From: Prinia subflava | Lineage: Eukaryota > Chordata > Aves > Passeriformes > Cisticolidae | DNA length: 64,000 nucleotides | Assembly: GCF_021018805.1 (NCBI RefSeq) | Contig: NC_086258.1 | Span: 10,753,759 to 10,817,758 of the forward strand | Direction of reading: 5' to 3' | Part shown: positions 22,601 to 34,093 of the stretch, piece after piece | Layout: every line of letters begins with the position of its first letter | How positions within the stretch are numbered: position 1 is the stretch's first letter | The notes under the pieces: model-generated | Database searches by the model: none | Seen by the model: only the letters and a program-made list of their open reading frames with translations | What the model was told of the DNA's origin: nothing | Position numbers and translations under genes: made by a program

Positions 22601-24416
22601 CTCTAGCAAAGGGGAAATTCTGAGAAACTTTGCTCATGCTTTTCCTGCTTTGAAATAAAGGCTTTGGCAGCCCTGGGCACATTTCTGTCCAGAAAAAATG
22701 CTAAAAATGCTGCTGTGGACTCACATGCTGCACCATGGCCACCAGAAGTCTGGGCAGCCCTACATGTGAGCAGGCTGAACCTCTGCAAATCCAACCAGCT
22801 CCAGACAAATGTGTCCTTGCCATCTTCAGTGCAGGATTTACTGGAAACCCTTTTCCTGGCTGTATGGCCCCAAAGGGCCACGGTGTCTGCCCTGTCCTGC
22901 CCTGTCCCACACGTGGCTGCCACCCACCTCGTGTGTCCCTGCACTGCTCCCCTGGCAGGGCAGCCACTGCCAGCACCACCTCGCTGTGCTGCACCCTGAG
23001 CAAACAGTTACGTGCTGGAGCAATGCAAACACTTCCCAGCCCTAATGCAGTAAGCAGGGGAAATAATTACAGATTTCCAAGGTTCAACAGGGAATACTTC
23101 TGAGAAATGCGTCCTCCACTGGGAGTTTCATAACCATTTAATCTAATTTTTCTTGATGTTTTGATCTTCCTCTTAAACAAGGCATTTGTCATTAGCTTTC
23201 AAGGAGACAAGTTGCTAATACATTACACTCTTAAAAGGCCCACAGTTAGTGTCAATGTCTTCTGATGGCTGTTCACTAACAGTACATGAAAGAATTGCCA
23301 GTGTCAGTTCCTTTCCACATGGCTTCAGCCGTGATGGCAGGACGGTCCTGTCCCAGCAGTGCTGGCAAGGACACTGTGCTGGGGGGCCCAGGGTCAGCCT
23401 TGTCCCCTCCACCGTCCTGTCCCCTCATTGTGGTGGTTTTGCCACCTGGCTCACGCTCAGGTGATTCTGAGTTTCTCCTGATATTTCTGGGCAGACATAA
23501 AGCAAAGATATACCAGGAAAAGGAAGCACAGGAACCTCACCACAGCCATTCCTGCCCCCAGCATGTTCTCTTGCTGCCAGTACAGGAGCACCTGCAAAAC
23601 CCATGGCACGTGCTGTGCCCTCCACCAGAGAGCCAGAGAAACCCTGGCTGGACTGCCCAGACCCACCTGCAGTCTCTGCTCCTTCTGCTCTTCCAACAGT
23701 GTCAACAAAGCAGGTGGAAAATATATATTTTTAACTTCTTGGATGACATAACTTGCATATTAAATAATAATGAGCCAATAAATTACAAGAAACTAAACAA
23801 CCAGAAGAATATGTATGTGAAGTTTGGAGTGTTTATAATCGAATAAATCATTCATGATGTATAAACTCTGTATAGCTAAATGCATCATTTACTGAACTTC
23901 ATCACCTTTCACAACATCCCCACCTCTACCTGGCTGGTTTCGGAGCAGCTGTGGATCTCTGCAGAGAGGCTGGTGATCAGCGGATTACAGAGATTGGCAG
24001 GATTTAGGCAATGGAAGGAAGCATCATAGCAGGAGAGGCACATCCAAACAGAGCATTTGCTTTTTACTTGGGAGGCACCACAAACCTTTCCAGCAGCTGC
24101 TGGAATTCCTGATGCTGGGGCTGGCGGCAGCAACCCCTGCAACTGTAGAAAAAGCTGCTACACCTGGCTTCTCTTTCTCTCCCTGGTGTTGACTTTGCAG
24201 TGCAGAAATGTCCCTGTTCCTGCCGTGTCCTCCCGGCCCTGCACACCTGCACACGGCCGGTCCGTGCCCAGCCCGGGGCAGGCGGGGCTGCTCCAAGGGG
24301 AGGGCGCAGCGCTGCCGCTGCCCTGCGCACAGCGGGACAGCCCCGGAGCCTGCCCCACCCTGGGGTCCCGATTCCCCACGGCCCCGGTGCTGCCGGGCTC
24401 CCAGGCCGGGCTCGGG
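22601..24416. other. Gene-free unique sequence
   Basis: Unique DNA with a weakly open plus frame at 23286-23846 that runs into AT-rich sequence and has no recognisable domain. An AT-rich stretch at about 23715-23900 may be non-coding regulatory DNA. CpG content rises after 24200. No repeat family recognised. Confidence 0.45.
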
Positions 24417-24621
24417 ACTGACCGTGGAGGAGCCGGTGGCACTGACCGTGGAGGAGCCGGTGGCACTGACCGTGGAGGAGCCGGTGACACTGACCGTGGA
24501 GGAGCCGGTGACACTGACCGCTGCCCCGGGCTGGTGGCACTGACCACTGAGGAGCTGGTGGCACTGACCGCTGTCCCAGGCCGGTGGCACTGACCACTGC
24601 CCCGGGCCGGTGGCACCGACC
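24417..24621. repeat. 24 bp GC-rich minisatellite, 4 clean units plus degenerate units
   Basis: Units contain ACTGACCGTGGAGGAGCCGG followed by TGGC or TGAC; four are almost identical. They are followed by 3-4 diverged units in which GTGGAGGAG is replaced by GCTGCCCCGGG, ACTGAGGAG or GCTGTCCCAGG. The 24 bp period keeps frame, so short repeat peptides appear on both strands. The surroundings are CpG-rich. Confidence 0.9.
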
Positions 24622-26804
24622 GCAGAGCAGCCGTGGCCGGGGCGATGCTCTTGGCGCACCTGTCACACGGTAATTAATGGGTGGGGGATTGCTTTTGACA
24701 GGAATTCAATGGCCTGGAACAGACTTTGTGCCAGTCTTTTGTGCCTCAGGCAAAATGCTTGCTAAGTAATTCTATGGATACCAAGCTCAAACATTTCACA
24801 ATTAGCACTTTGTTTGCGCGAGCTGGGGAGAGGGAGAGCCTGACTGCTGCCCTGCCTGAGCAGCTGCACCCCAGAAAGGCTGTGGTGCCCCAAAAGGGCA
24901 TTAACGAGAGCAGCAGGGATTGCTGCGGGGACAGGGCAAACAGCCCCGAGGCAGCGAGGAGCCCCGAGGGTGCTGTGAAGCCTGAACCACCCACAGAGGC
25001 CCCCGGGCAGCAGGATGGGCAGCAGGCAGCTTCCCACCTTGGGCGTGCAGATGTTTTCCGTGCTCGCAGGTGGAACGAGACCCATCCTGCCTGCAGCCAG
25101 ACACGGGGCCAGCCTCGGGGGCAGAGCTGCCCACCCTGCTGGCCCTCCTGCAGGCCACCCACGGCCCGTCCTGCGCACCCCTGGGAGTGACTGGGAAGCG
25201 CAGGGTGTGTTCAGCTGAGAGATACCTTACTGTAAACAGAATATTGTTTTGTATGAAACCATTAAAAAGGTCCCCGAGGGCAGCCCTAAGTATATATTTT
25301 ATTTTACTCTGAACCCCTGTTTTGACTTGGCTTTACAACAAAAGTGTGTTTTCCGTATTTAAGCAGATGCAGTAAAGGAAAGGTCGTGACTGGTGCTGAC
25401 ATGGAAATCTCATTTGGCTCATGGGTCCCCTTAGGGCCTTTATGCTGTGTGGTACTTCAAACATATTTCAAAGTACAACACTAAATGTCACTCTTTAATA
25501 GACAGAGGCATTCCAAGTGTTTCTTGAATTTCCTTGGAAAGTGCTTCCCTGAAGCCAAAGGCTCAGCACCAGTTTGGTTCACCCCCAGCACAGCAGGGAC
25601 AGCTCCATGGCAGCCAAGGATGGCACCCACGGTGGCACTGGGAGGGCCTGGGGGCATGGAGCCTGGCAGCTGCTTATTGCAATAGCCAAGAATCAGGAAG
25701 AAGTGCAGAGAAGAAAAAAAGAAAATAACCCAAATCCCTTTGAAACATATACCATATTTTGAATTAATTTCCATTTTTCCCTTTCCTCATCCAATTCTTC
25801 ACACTCACTCAGCAGCTCTTTTGGGATGTGAAAGTTATTTAGATTTTTTTTGAAGTGTTTCACATCTTACACAATCCTCACAAGTCACTACAGCCCAATC
25901 CCCAGTCCTGAAGACTCTTGAAAGCAGTTGGATCTTTCCCTGCTGCTAAGCTTAGGCTGTAGTGAGGATGAGTAGCCAGCCAGATGGCATGGAAATTTAT
26001 TTAGCTAATTCCTTCTACAAATAAGGAATTTACTGATGAGTCAGAGGGATTGACATCGCTCAAGAAGAACCTGAATTATTAGTGAATAATTTCTGCTTTA
26101 AAATGTAGCTAAAGCACTGAAAAAGTTTATTTTCCTTTTGATAGTTAAATTAGACTTAGTCTGAAAATGGACATTTTCATTTGCAGTTTATTCTACACAA
26201 GAGAGACACAAACACTCTGCAGAGCCTCAGAGACCAAATGGCTCCTGCTTAGCCAGGCTGATCCCAAAGCTAGGGGCTGTTTCTCATTTTTCCTTATTTC
26301 TAATTTGGGCAAGGAAAATCAGGAGAAACCTGGTGGCTCCAGCTTTGACTCAAGTCAAGAGCCATCAGCTCTGGCATCTCTGCCAACAGTCTGGAGGGGG
26401 GAATCAGCAGATTCTTGCTGGTGCTCTCCACAGGGCCAGGATTTACAGTCAGTTTATGCCATGTGTACTGTATGCAAGCTTATTTTTCTCTTAGCTGCTA
26501 TAAAAATTAAAGATTTAGCTATATACTGCAAAAGGTACTTCCAATTTTACGTAGTAGCATTTCTCTCCTATGACCAGGGCATAAATCCAGCTTTTTCATT
26601 ATGTCTATAAATTACTCCATATCAACAGGGCAGCTACAGGTCACCTCAGCAAGGTCAGATAAACCTGTGTAACTTCTGGCTGCTCTGCTAACATTGAATT
26701 TCTCACACACTTTGGGACTACTTTGTGTCTTTTCTCACTATCAAACACTGCTGTTGGAAAGGGCACTTCTAACAGCAATTTCCAGCTCCTGAATATTTAC
26801 CAAA
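24622..26804. other. Gene-free unique sequence
   Basis: GC-rich to about 25200, then AT-rich. About 25220-25480 carries regulatory-looking words (TACTGTAAACAGAATATTG, CCGTATTTAAGCAG). A plus frame of 147 codons at 26167-26610 is not repeat-derived but has no recognisable domain and no flanking splice sites that I would trust. I leave it uncalled. Confidence 0.45.
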
Positions 26805-26985
26805 GGCTGCCCAGGGCAGTGGTGGAGTCACTGTCCCAGGAATGATTTAAAAAACATGTAAATGTGGCACCTGGGGACATGAGTTAGTGGTGGCCTTGGC
26901 AGCACTGGGTTAGCAGTTGGACTTGATCCCTTCAGAGGGCTTTTCCAGCCTAAACAATTCTCTGATTCTATCTTTATTCTGTCTG
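26805..26985 (+). mobile_element. CR1 LINE, 3' end fragment
   Basis: Reads like the 3' UTR of an avian CR1. GGTGGAGTCACTGTCCC, AATGTGGCACCTGGGGACAT, GTTAGTGGTGGCCTTGGCAG, TTGGACTTGATCCCTTCAGAG and TTTTCCAGCCTAAACAATTC occur in consensus order. They are followed by degenerate terminal octamers (CTCTGATTCTATC). It is 5' truncated, as most CR1 copies are, and non-coding. Left edge is approximate. Confidence 0.88.
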
Positions 26986-29900
26986 TCCTCACAAATCTCA
27001 TTTACAGTCATCATTGTGAAAAATAAAATTTTGTAGTGCAAACGGAAGCAAATATTTGATGTCACATGGAGCTTTCTTTGTATTAATTAGCAATTTACTG
27101 AATAAATATTGCTGTGCAAACCAACAATCAGTATCTTATAATTAAAAGCTTGTTCATGTTTATCTGCCATCTTTCCCCAAAGATAAAACCCTGTGAATAC
27201 CACAGGCTACAGATGTTTCCAAAATGGGAGAAGTGTCAATATAAAGAAACTCCTTGAAATCCAAAGCTGTGATGTGTGTGAGGTACAGAACACAGGGCAC
27301 GGCCCTGGGGGCTCCGTGGGGCTGGCACTGCCCTGCTCTGGGCAGGGCCAGGTCCCAGGGAGCTCTGAGCCCTGTCCTTGTGCAGTTAGAGAAACGCCTG
27401 CCCTGAAGCCCCTCTGGGTTGTGTCCAGCCCGGGATCTCCATCCCTGCACCCACAGAACGCTCTTTCCTCACTGCTTTCCTTCTTGGGTGCTCGTGTGCT
27501 ACCAGTTAATGTTTTGCAGAGTCAAACCATAAAATCCTCACATTCTGCAGAAGCCATACATCAATAAAAATAAACACTCGAGTCCAGACCTGTTTGTGTC
27601 TGACCCAGTGCCTGTTCCAAAGCTCACAAAGATCTTTAGCCTCTAGATTTCCCATGGTCAAACAAAATAAGGTCTGAGTGGCATTAAATATCACTTTTGC
27701 ATTACACACATTTTTCTCTCACACAGAGTGTCATAAGTGGATAAAGAACCTGATATTGTGGGTACCTAAAGCCCAACACAGCTTCTGCTGAGGGACCTTC
27801 AGGGATAAGAGGCCAGTGTGCTGTTAAAGATTAAAACCCAACCGTCTGCTTTTATGCTTGAGAGTCCTTCGCGACTCCCCGGTGACATCACATTCATCTC
27901 ACTGTATTTGAAAAATGCATTTAAATGTCAAAACTAAAGTACCCAAACAAGGGCTCCTTAGCACACTAACTGTTAACACATTGCTGAGCCAAACGCCTTC
28001 CCCAAGACATATGGGGCCGACTCTATCCATAAAATACACCACAAGTAACACACAGAGTCCCAGAGGAAATAAATACTCTCCGCTCTAGTCTGACCTGGTT
28101 TTTCCTCCCAAAACACACTTGAAGGAGTGTTTCACTGCAGGAGTGGACATCAATTTCAAATACCTTTGTACAGCACTGCTGGTGGCTGAGGAGATGCTCC
28201 AGGCCACGCCTGTGGGGCTGCGTTCACGGGGAGGGGCCGTGGGCATGGGGCCACTGCCAAGGCCACTCACTGGGTATGCTTCACCCCAATTGAAATAAAA
28301 CTGTTCAGATCAATGAACTCAGTAATTTACTTCAGACAGACCTAATCAGTGCAAGGTAAAAGAGAGGCAACTTTGCAAAATGTAAATGAACCCGACGCCA
28401 GAGACACAAGTAATGGGAATTCAATGGCAGCTGGTGCCAGAGTAGCAGAACCATGAGCTGTCCCTGATTCCAGCTGCCTGGAATACAGAAAAGGTGGCAG
28501 AGGAATAAGCTCCTTCCTCTTGCCCTGCAAAACTTTGGCAGCAGGATGCTCAGCTAGGGAATTAGAAGCTCTGCCCTGCCCTGGGCTCACTGATGTCCCA
28601 AAAACCCCAGAGCCTGGGGGTAACCAACCTGCTGGGATCTTCCTCCTCCCTGTACAAGTCCCAGTGCCTCTGAAAGTACAGCAGGAAACTGGCCCAGACC
28701 ATCCAAATCCCAGACAGAGAGAGAAACTGCCCACAGCCAGTGGCTATTAGAGAGCCAGGATCAGTGGGGAGGGCAGAGGCAGGGAGAACTCCATGGACCC
28801 AGAGCATCAAGCTCACCCCCAAGCGCTGTGAGCCCCATTTTCCTGCTGGAGCAGAGCCAGCCCCTGGCCAGCCCCAGGGCTGGGGGGCTGCAGGGAGTAG
28901 CCATGGGAAGGAACAAAATGCCTGTCTGCTCAGGGAAGCCCAGTTTTCCTTGGGCAATGTGGGAATGCAGCCAGGGCACGCAGTGCTCATATCACAGTGC
29001 TGGCACCACTGAGGCAGCAGCAGCTTTTACAGAGAAGAGCAGTTAGGTCTTCATAATGGACTGCAACTTTCTAGAATAATTTAATTTTTTCCTACTGTTA
29101 CGATGCCAGAATTTCAATCAGACAAAACTGTATAATGGATTTCTTTTGCTGGGCATGTTACATAAATTGCATATTCAAGTACTATAAAATATTTGTAACA
29201 GACAGGTACTTTTCTAAATTGGGTCTGACAGTAAGCGATAGTGACTGGAATATTTATGTGATGGCACCTATGCAACAAGGCAAAATGCAGGGTGTGGGAC
29301 TGGGAACATGGCAGCAGGGATCCCACACAGGGTTTCCAGCTTTTCTGCCCTGCTGCACCGAGCTCCCCAGCCAGCTGAGTCTGTGCTCGGTGCCATCGGG
29401 TGGCACAGCCACCATGCAGAGAGCCCTACAGCAGGGATTTGGACAGATTCTCCCTCCCTCCCTCCTCCTAAGTCTTAAAGCACAGTTATTTTGACTCTTG
29501 GCACTCCCCTGCCCAGCAGCAGAGGAAGCAGAGGGCTGGGGACCAGGCTCCTTGTCCAGGGCAGCTGCTCCCAGCTCTTGCTCGAGTCTTGCTCTGTTGC
29601 CAGACCCTCCCTGAGCTTGAGCACTCATTTTGGTAACATTTCCTTGACAATCACAGTTGGCAGGACCATACTTTGCTATTTACAATTAAAATATTGTATT
29701 GATACAAATAGGTTTTGGCAGGCGCTTCAAGAGGTTTTTAATTGAATGATTATTGTATTAAATAACTGGTTTTAATGGAGCATGAACTTGCTTAAATGAT
29801 GACTATAGAGCTACTGGAGGTCCAGCAAATTTCCCAGATATTTCCAGCTTTTCACAAATAAATATGTCTTGCCAGCAAAAGAATTTCCTGGCTGATCATG

Positions 29901-31103
29901 GAGGGTGGCAAGGTAGAAGCTGCCAGTCCTGGGCCGAGCCCTGGAGCTGTGGCTGGTGATTTCTCAGGCTGCTGGGGCAGCCCAGCATGGCAGTGCCCGG
30001 GGGACATGTGCTGATCCTGGAGTGCCAGTGCTGGGTGGGCAGGAGGATGAGGGGAAGGAAAGCCGAGCTTTGTTAATCTGATCACAGTCATCTGCAGCAC
30101 CAGCACCCCAAGAACCCCCAAACCACCCACCCTGAACACACCCTGACCCCCAGCCTTGTGGGGGTTTGAGTCCTGCCAGGACATTTCCAGTCATTCCAGC
30201 CTGTCAGGAGAAACCTCTGTGGCACAGACACCTCCGCCTGCCTCCCTTCAACAACAGCTCACGTCAATTTGCATTATGCACGGAGAGCAGAAGCAAACAT
30301 GAAGATGAACCCTCTGAAAAAGGCTTGCACAGCTCTTCAGCATGGGCAGGATTAATCACAAATAATAATTACCATACCAAGAGATAATACTTCAGCAGCT
30401 CAGCCTTGTCTCAGCTCCTGGGCAAGTCGGACCTATCCAGAGGGGGGATAGGACTGCACCAGCAGTCACGGTGCATCCTAGCATGAACCCCGCTCCCCCC
30501 ACTCCCCCACTCCATTTATTAAATCATCACTCACAATAATTCTGGGTTCCATGATTTATCAGATCAGAGAAACAGCACCAAGCCATCAAACCCCAGCCCT
30601 GTGCAGTGCTCAGCACCCCTTTAACCCTCTGCTCCCACTCACAGCAGCACCTTTGCTGCCGCAGGACAAAATGCTCCCTGGCCCTGGGGTCACCACGGAG
30701 GTGGCCACCAGCCTCCTTTTGTGTGCCAGGGAGGTTTCCAGCTGATGCAGCCACATGACAGCAGTGGGCACTACTAGTTTATTGCCTCCATTAAGGCTCC
30801 AATAATTTAACAACAGATCAATAAACCATTATTAGCCTCCAGCCTTGAAAACCCAGTCACCCCAAACCCACCCAGCTCTGACAAGCTCACAGTTTTCATC
30901 ATGAGGAGCCAAGACAGCTGCTTTGCAGAGCCTGGCTGCCCAAACACTCCTTCCTGCAGGGAGGGGCTCCCCCCACTTCTCCCAAAAGGAGGTCAGGCCT
31001 CCCAAGGTGGCGGGGACTGGTGGCAGGTAAAGGTGCTCCTGACGTGCCCTCCCTGGGCATGGGTGCCACGGATGCTCTGTGAGAGCTCCCCTCTGCACAG
31101 CCC
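26986..31103. other. Gene-free unique sequence
   Basis: Unique DNA of alternating composition. AT-rich segments at 27000-27160, 27830-28100 and 29040-29260 contain words such as GACATCACATTCATC and GTATTAATTAGCAATTTAC. GC-richer segments give overlapping frames on both strands (28562-28990 minus, 28342-28734 minus) without domains. A CT-rich CCCTCCCTCCTCC run sits near 29452. No gene or further repeat recognised. Confidence 0.45.
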
Positions 31104-31171
31104 GGTGCCCCCAGTGCCCCAGTGTCCCCAGTGCCCCCAGTGCCCCAGTGCCCCCAGTGCCCCCAGTGCCC
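31104..31171. repeat. 9 bp C-rich array (TGCCCCCAG)n
   Basis: About 7-8 units of TGCCCCCAG, TGCCCCAG or TGTCCCCAG. Short, C-rich and G-free except for one G pair per unit. Embedded in GC-rich unique DNA. Confidence 0.9.
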
Positions 31172-33437
31172 CTAACCCCTTCCATTGGCACCACTGGCCC
31201 ACAGCTGGGTCCTCCCCAGGTCATGGCAGTGCCCCCAGATCACACACCCCAGCTCGGCCGCAGGAGCCCACCAGCCTCTCCTGATCACTGCAACATCAAA
31301 ATCAGGGTTGCTCCTTTATCTTTGAAACACCTGTGTGGCTCTGACTCTAAGAGAGAATTTGCAATTTGAAGTGCTAATGATTTACTTAGCCAAAAAATTA
31401 ATTCAGCAATTTTCCATAAATTATATGCAGCTCAATAATAAAAAATATTTCTAAATTTGGAAGCTTTCCATTACTGGTCCTGCTCCTTTGCAGAATAAAA
31501 TCGCTTTTCAGAAATAGAACTATCTGAAAGTATTTTCCAAGAAGTGGTATTGAATTGATACATTAGAGGAGAAAGTTGGGCTCCTTTTGTAAGAATCATA
31601 CATTTCACAATAGTCTGAACAAAGGAAGTTGTCTCTGAATGCCGTAATTTAGTCCTGAAAAAGTGACAAACAAATAATTCCAACTAAACTAGAGAAAGAA
31701 AAGTAGTGACTTTTAATTATATAATCTTTTTTGATGAATTTATTTCTGACAGTTTTATAGGCTGACAAGAGAAAGTGTTTTATATGCAAAAAACATTATT
31801 CACTCTCAGCTGTTAAAGCATAAAAATTGTCAAATGATTTTAATACAGTTTTAAGTTTAATGTTTATTGTCAGGAAAAAAGTCCACAGCAATTACTGAGT
31901 CACATGGCCCTTAATTCTTTGTTTCTGACAGCAAAAACAATAAAATATGCTTTTGCCCAAACATTTTACGGTACAGATTTATGAGGTTTAAAAGACAGCT
32001 GTTTTTCTTATTTCTTTGCATTTAAGGAACTAACTTCCAGACATTTCCAGCATGAGAGATCCTCCTTAACCTGAGCAGGTTCTTACAGAGGGGGTACCTG
32101 TCTGTGCACGCCTGGGGCTCCTGTGCAAACGCCTGCCCTCCATCCGTGCTGGCATTTGGGAAATCCCTTGGTGAAAGAAAAGCTGCTGCACTTCCTAGCA
32201 ACCAGGACCACTGATTTTCCCCAAACCTGTGTCCTTCAACAGAATAAGGAAACTCGACTCTGTCCCCAGTCCATTGAAAATTCAAATATTTTTCAAGGAG
32301 ACAGAGGACATTAAAATCCAGCATCTCTCCTGGAGGAGAGGAAGGGCACAGCCATCTGTGGGACTTGAGCAGGGGCTGGTTCCCCTTCCCCTGGAGCAGG
32401 GTCAGTCCCACCCGCGTGTCACAGCCCGCGGTGCAGCCAGGGGTGCTGGCCAGGGCACACCCTGTGCCAGGTGCCACCAGGTGCTGTCCCAGAGCTGTCC
32501 CCGGGGCTCTGCCTGCAGGGGAGCTGCTGCCCAAAAGGGCCCGGCAGGGCTGCAGAGGCTGTGAAATGCCACATAACCGATGGGGCTTCATATCAGAATA
32601 ATGAAACCAAGCTAAGAAATATTAATCTTTTTAAAAATGTAAAGAACCAGGGCTCTGTTTCCATGGCAAACCACATCCTGCACATTATCTATCACCTGGG
32701 GATTATGGTGGCATGGTAAATAGAGGGGTAAATACAGGAGAGAGGCACTGCTCTGCTCGTGGCAGATACAAGCCGTGCTGCCAGTATAAAAGCATAATGG
32801 CATTTTCTAGATCAGCCTCCTCAAAACAGCCACGTTTCCATGCTTTTTCCTGCATTTTCCATGCAGGTTTCCCCTGTTCCTTGGCTGTGCCTCCAGCCCC
32901 AAGGCACCCCTAAATCCCCTGGTCAGCTCCAGAGCAGCGTCCCTCTGCAGCAAGCAGGCTGGTCCACCACAGGGACTGGTTTGTGTCAGCAGCACAGGTT
33001 GTTTAGATTGGTTTTTCATGTCCTCATACCCTCCCTATCCAAGCAGAAAGCAAAAATCCTACCCAAACCCCTCCCAACTTCCAGGAGTTTGCAAACCCCT
33101 GCTATAAATAGACCTCTAATAGGAGCTGTAATAGGATACAATTTATTTCCAGATCTGATGGGCTGACCTTCATCATCACTCGAGGCTCTACTTGTCATGA
33201 ATTATGGGCAATTCACTCACTAGTGGAAATAAATTGTATTACCAGTGCTCAGTATCATGTCCTCCGCACAAGCACACGGGCTGGCAGCTCCTCCCTGCGC
33301 CCGGGACAGCCTCCCCCGGAGCCCTCCGGACCCCGCGGGGTGGGCCAGGAGCGTACAGCCCGGCTCCCTCCGGCAGGGGCCGGGCGGGGCTCCCAGCGGT
33401 GCCTGCTGTCCTTGTCACAGCCAGGGACAAGCCCGGG
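31172..33437. other. Gene-free sequence with AT-rich core
   Basis: From 31360 to 32040 the sequence is strongly AT-rich, with words such as GCTAATGATTTACTTAGCC and CTTTTAATTATATAATC and no useful frame. It could hold regulatory DNA. From 32040 to 33437 composition rises toward the next minisatellite; about 33100-33240 includes a pair of near-matching inverted words (ATACAATTTATTTCCAGA and GGAAATAAATTGTAT). No gene seen. Confidence 0.4.
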
Positions 33438-34093
33438 GCACCCCTGCCTGCATGGGCACCCCTGACTGCATGGGCACCACTGCCTGCATGGGCACCATTG
33501 CCTGCATGGGCACCATTGCCCTGCATGGGCACCCCTGACTGCATGGGCACCACTGCCTGCATGGGCACCATTGCCCTTCACAGGCACCACTGCCCTGCAT
33601 GGGCACCCCTGCCTGCATGGGCACCCCTGCCTGCATGGGCACCACTGCCCTGCATGGGCACCCCTGCCCTGCATGGGCACCACTGCCTGCATGGGCACCA
33701 TTGCCCTTCACAGGCACCACTGCCCTGCATGGGCACCCCTGCCTGCATGGGCACCACTGCCTGCATGGGCACCATTGCCCTTCACAGGCACCACTGCCTG
33801 CATGGGCATCATTGCCTTGCATGGGCACCACTGCCCTGCATGGGCACCCCTGCCCTGCATGGGCACCCCTGCCCTGCATGAGCACCACTGCCCTGCATGA
33901 GCACCACTGCCTGCATGGGCATCATTGCCCTGCATGGGCATCATTGCCCTTCACAGGCACCACTGCCCTGCATGGGCACCCCTGCCTGCATGGGCACCAC
34001 TGCCCTTCACAGGCACCACTGCCCTGCATGGGCACCCCTGCCCTTCACAGGCACCCCTGCCCTGCATGGGCACCACTGCCTGCATGGGCACCG
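33438..34093. repeat. 18-19 bp minisatellite, about 35 units, with higher-order pattern
   Basis: Basic unit CCTGCATGGGCACCACTG or CCCTGCATGGGCACCACTG, with ACC alternatives CACC(A/C)CTG, CACCATTG and CATCATTG. A distinct unit type carries TTCACAGGCACC in place of GCATGGGCACC and occurs six times, at about 33577, 33707, 33781, 33950, 34006 and 34044. This shows that blocks of several units were copied together. Multiple frames of 100-230 codons (His-Gly-His rich on plus, Cys/Gly/Ala/His rich on minus) are repeat artefacts. Confidence 0.97.
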
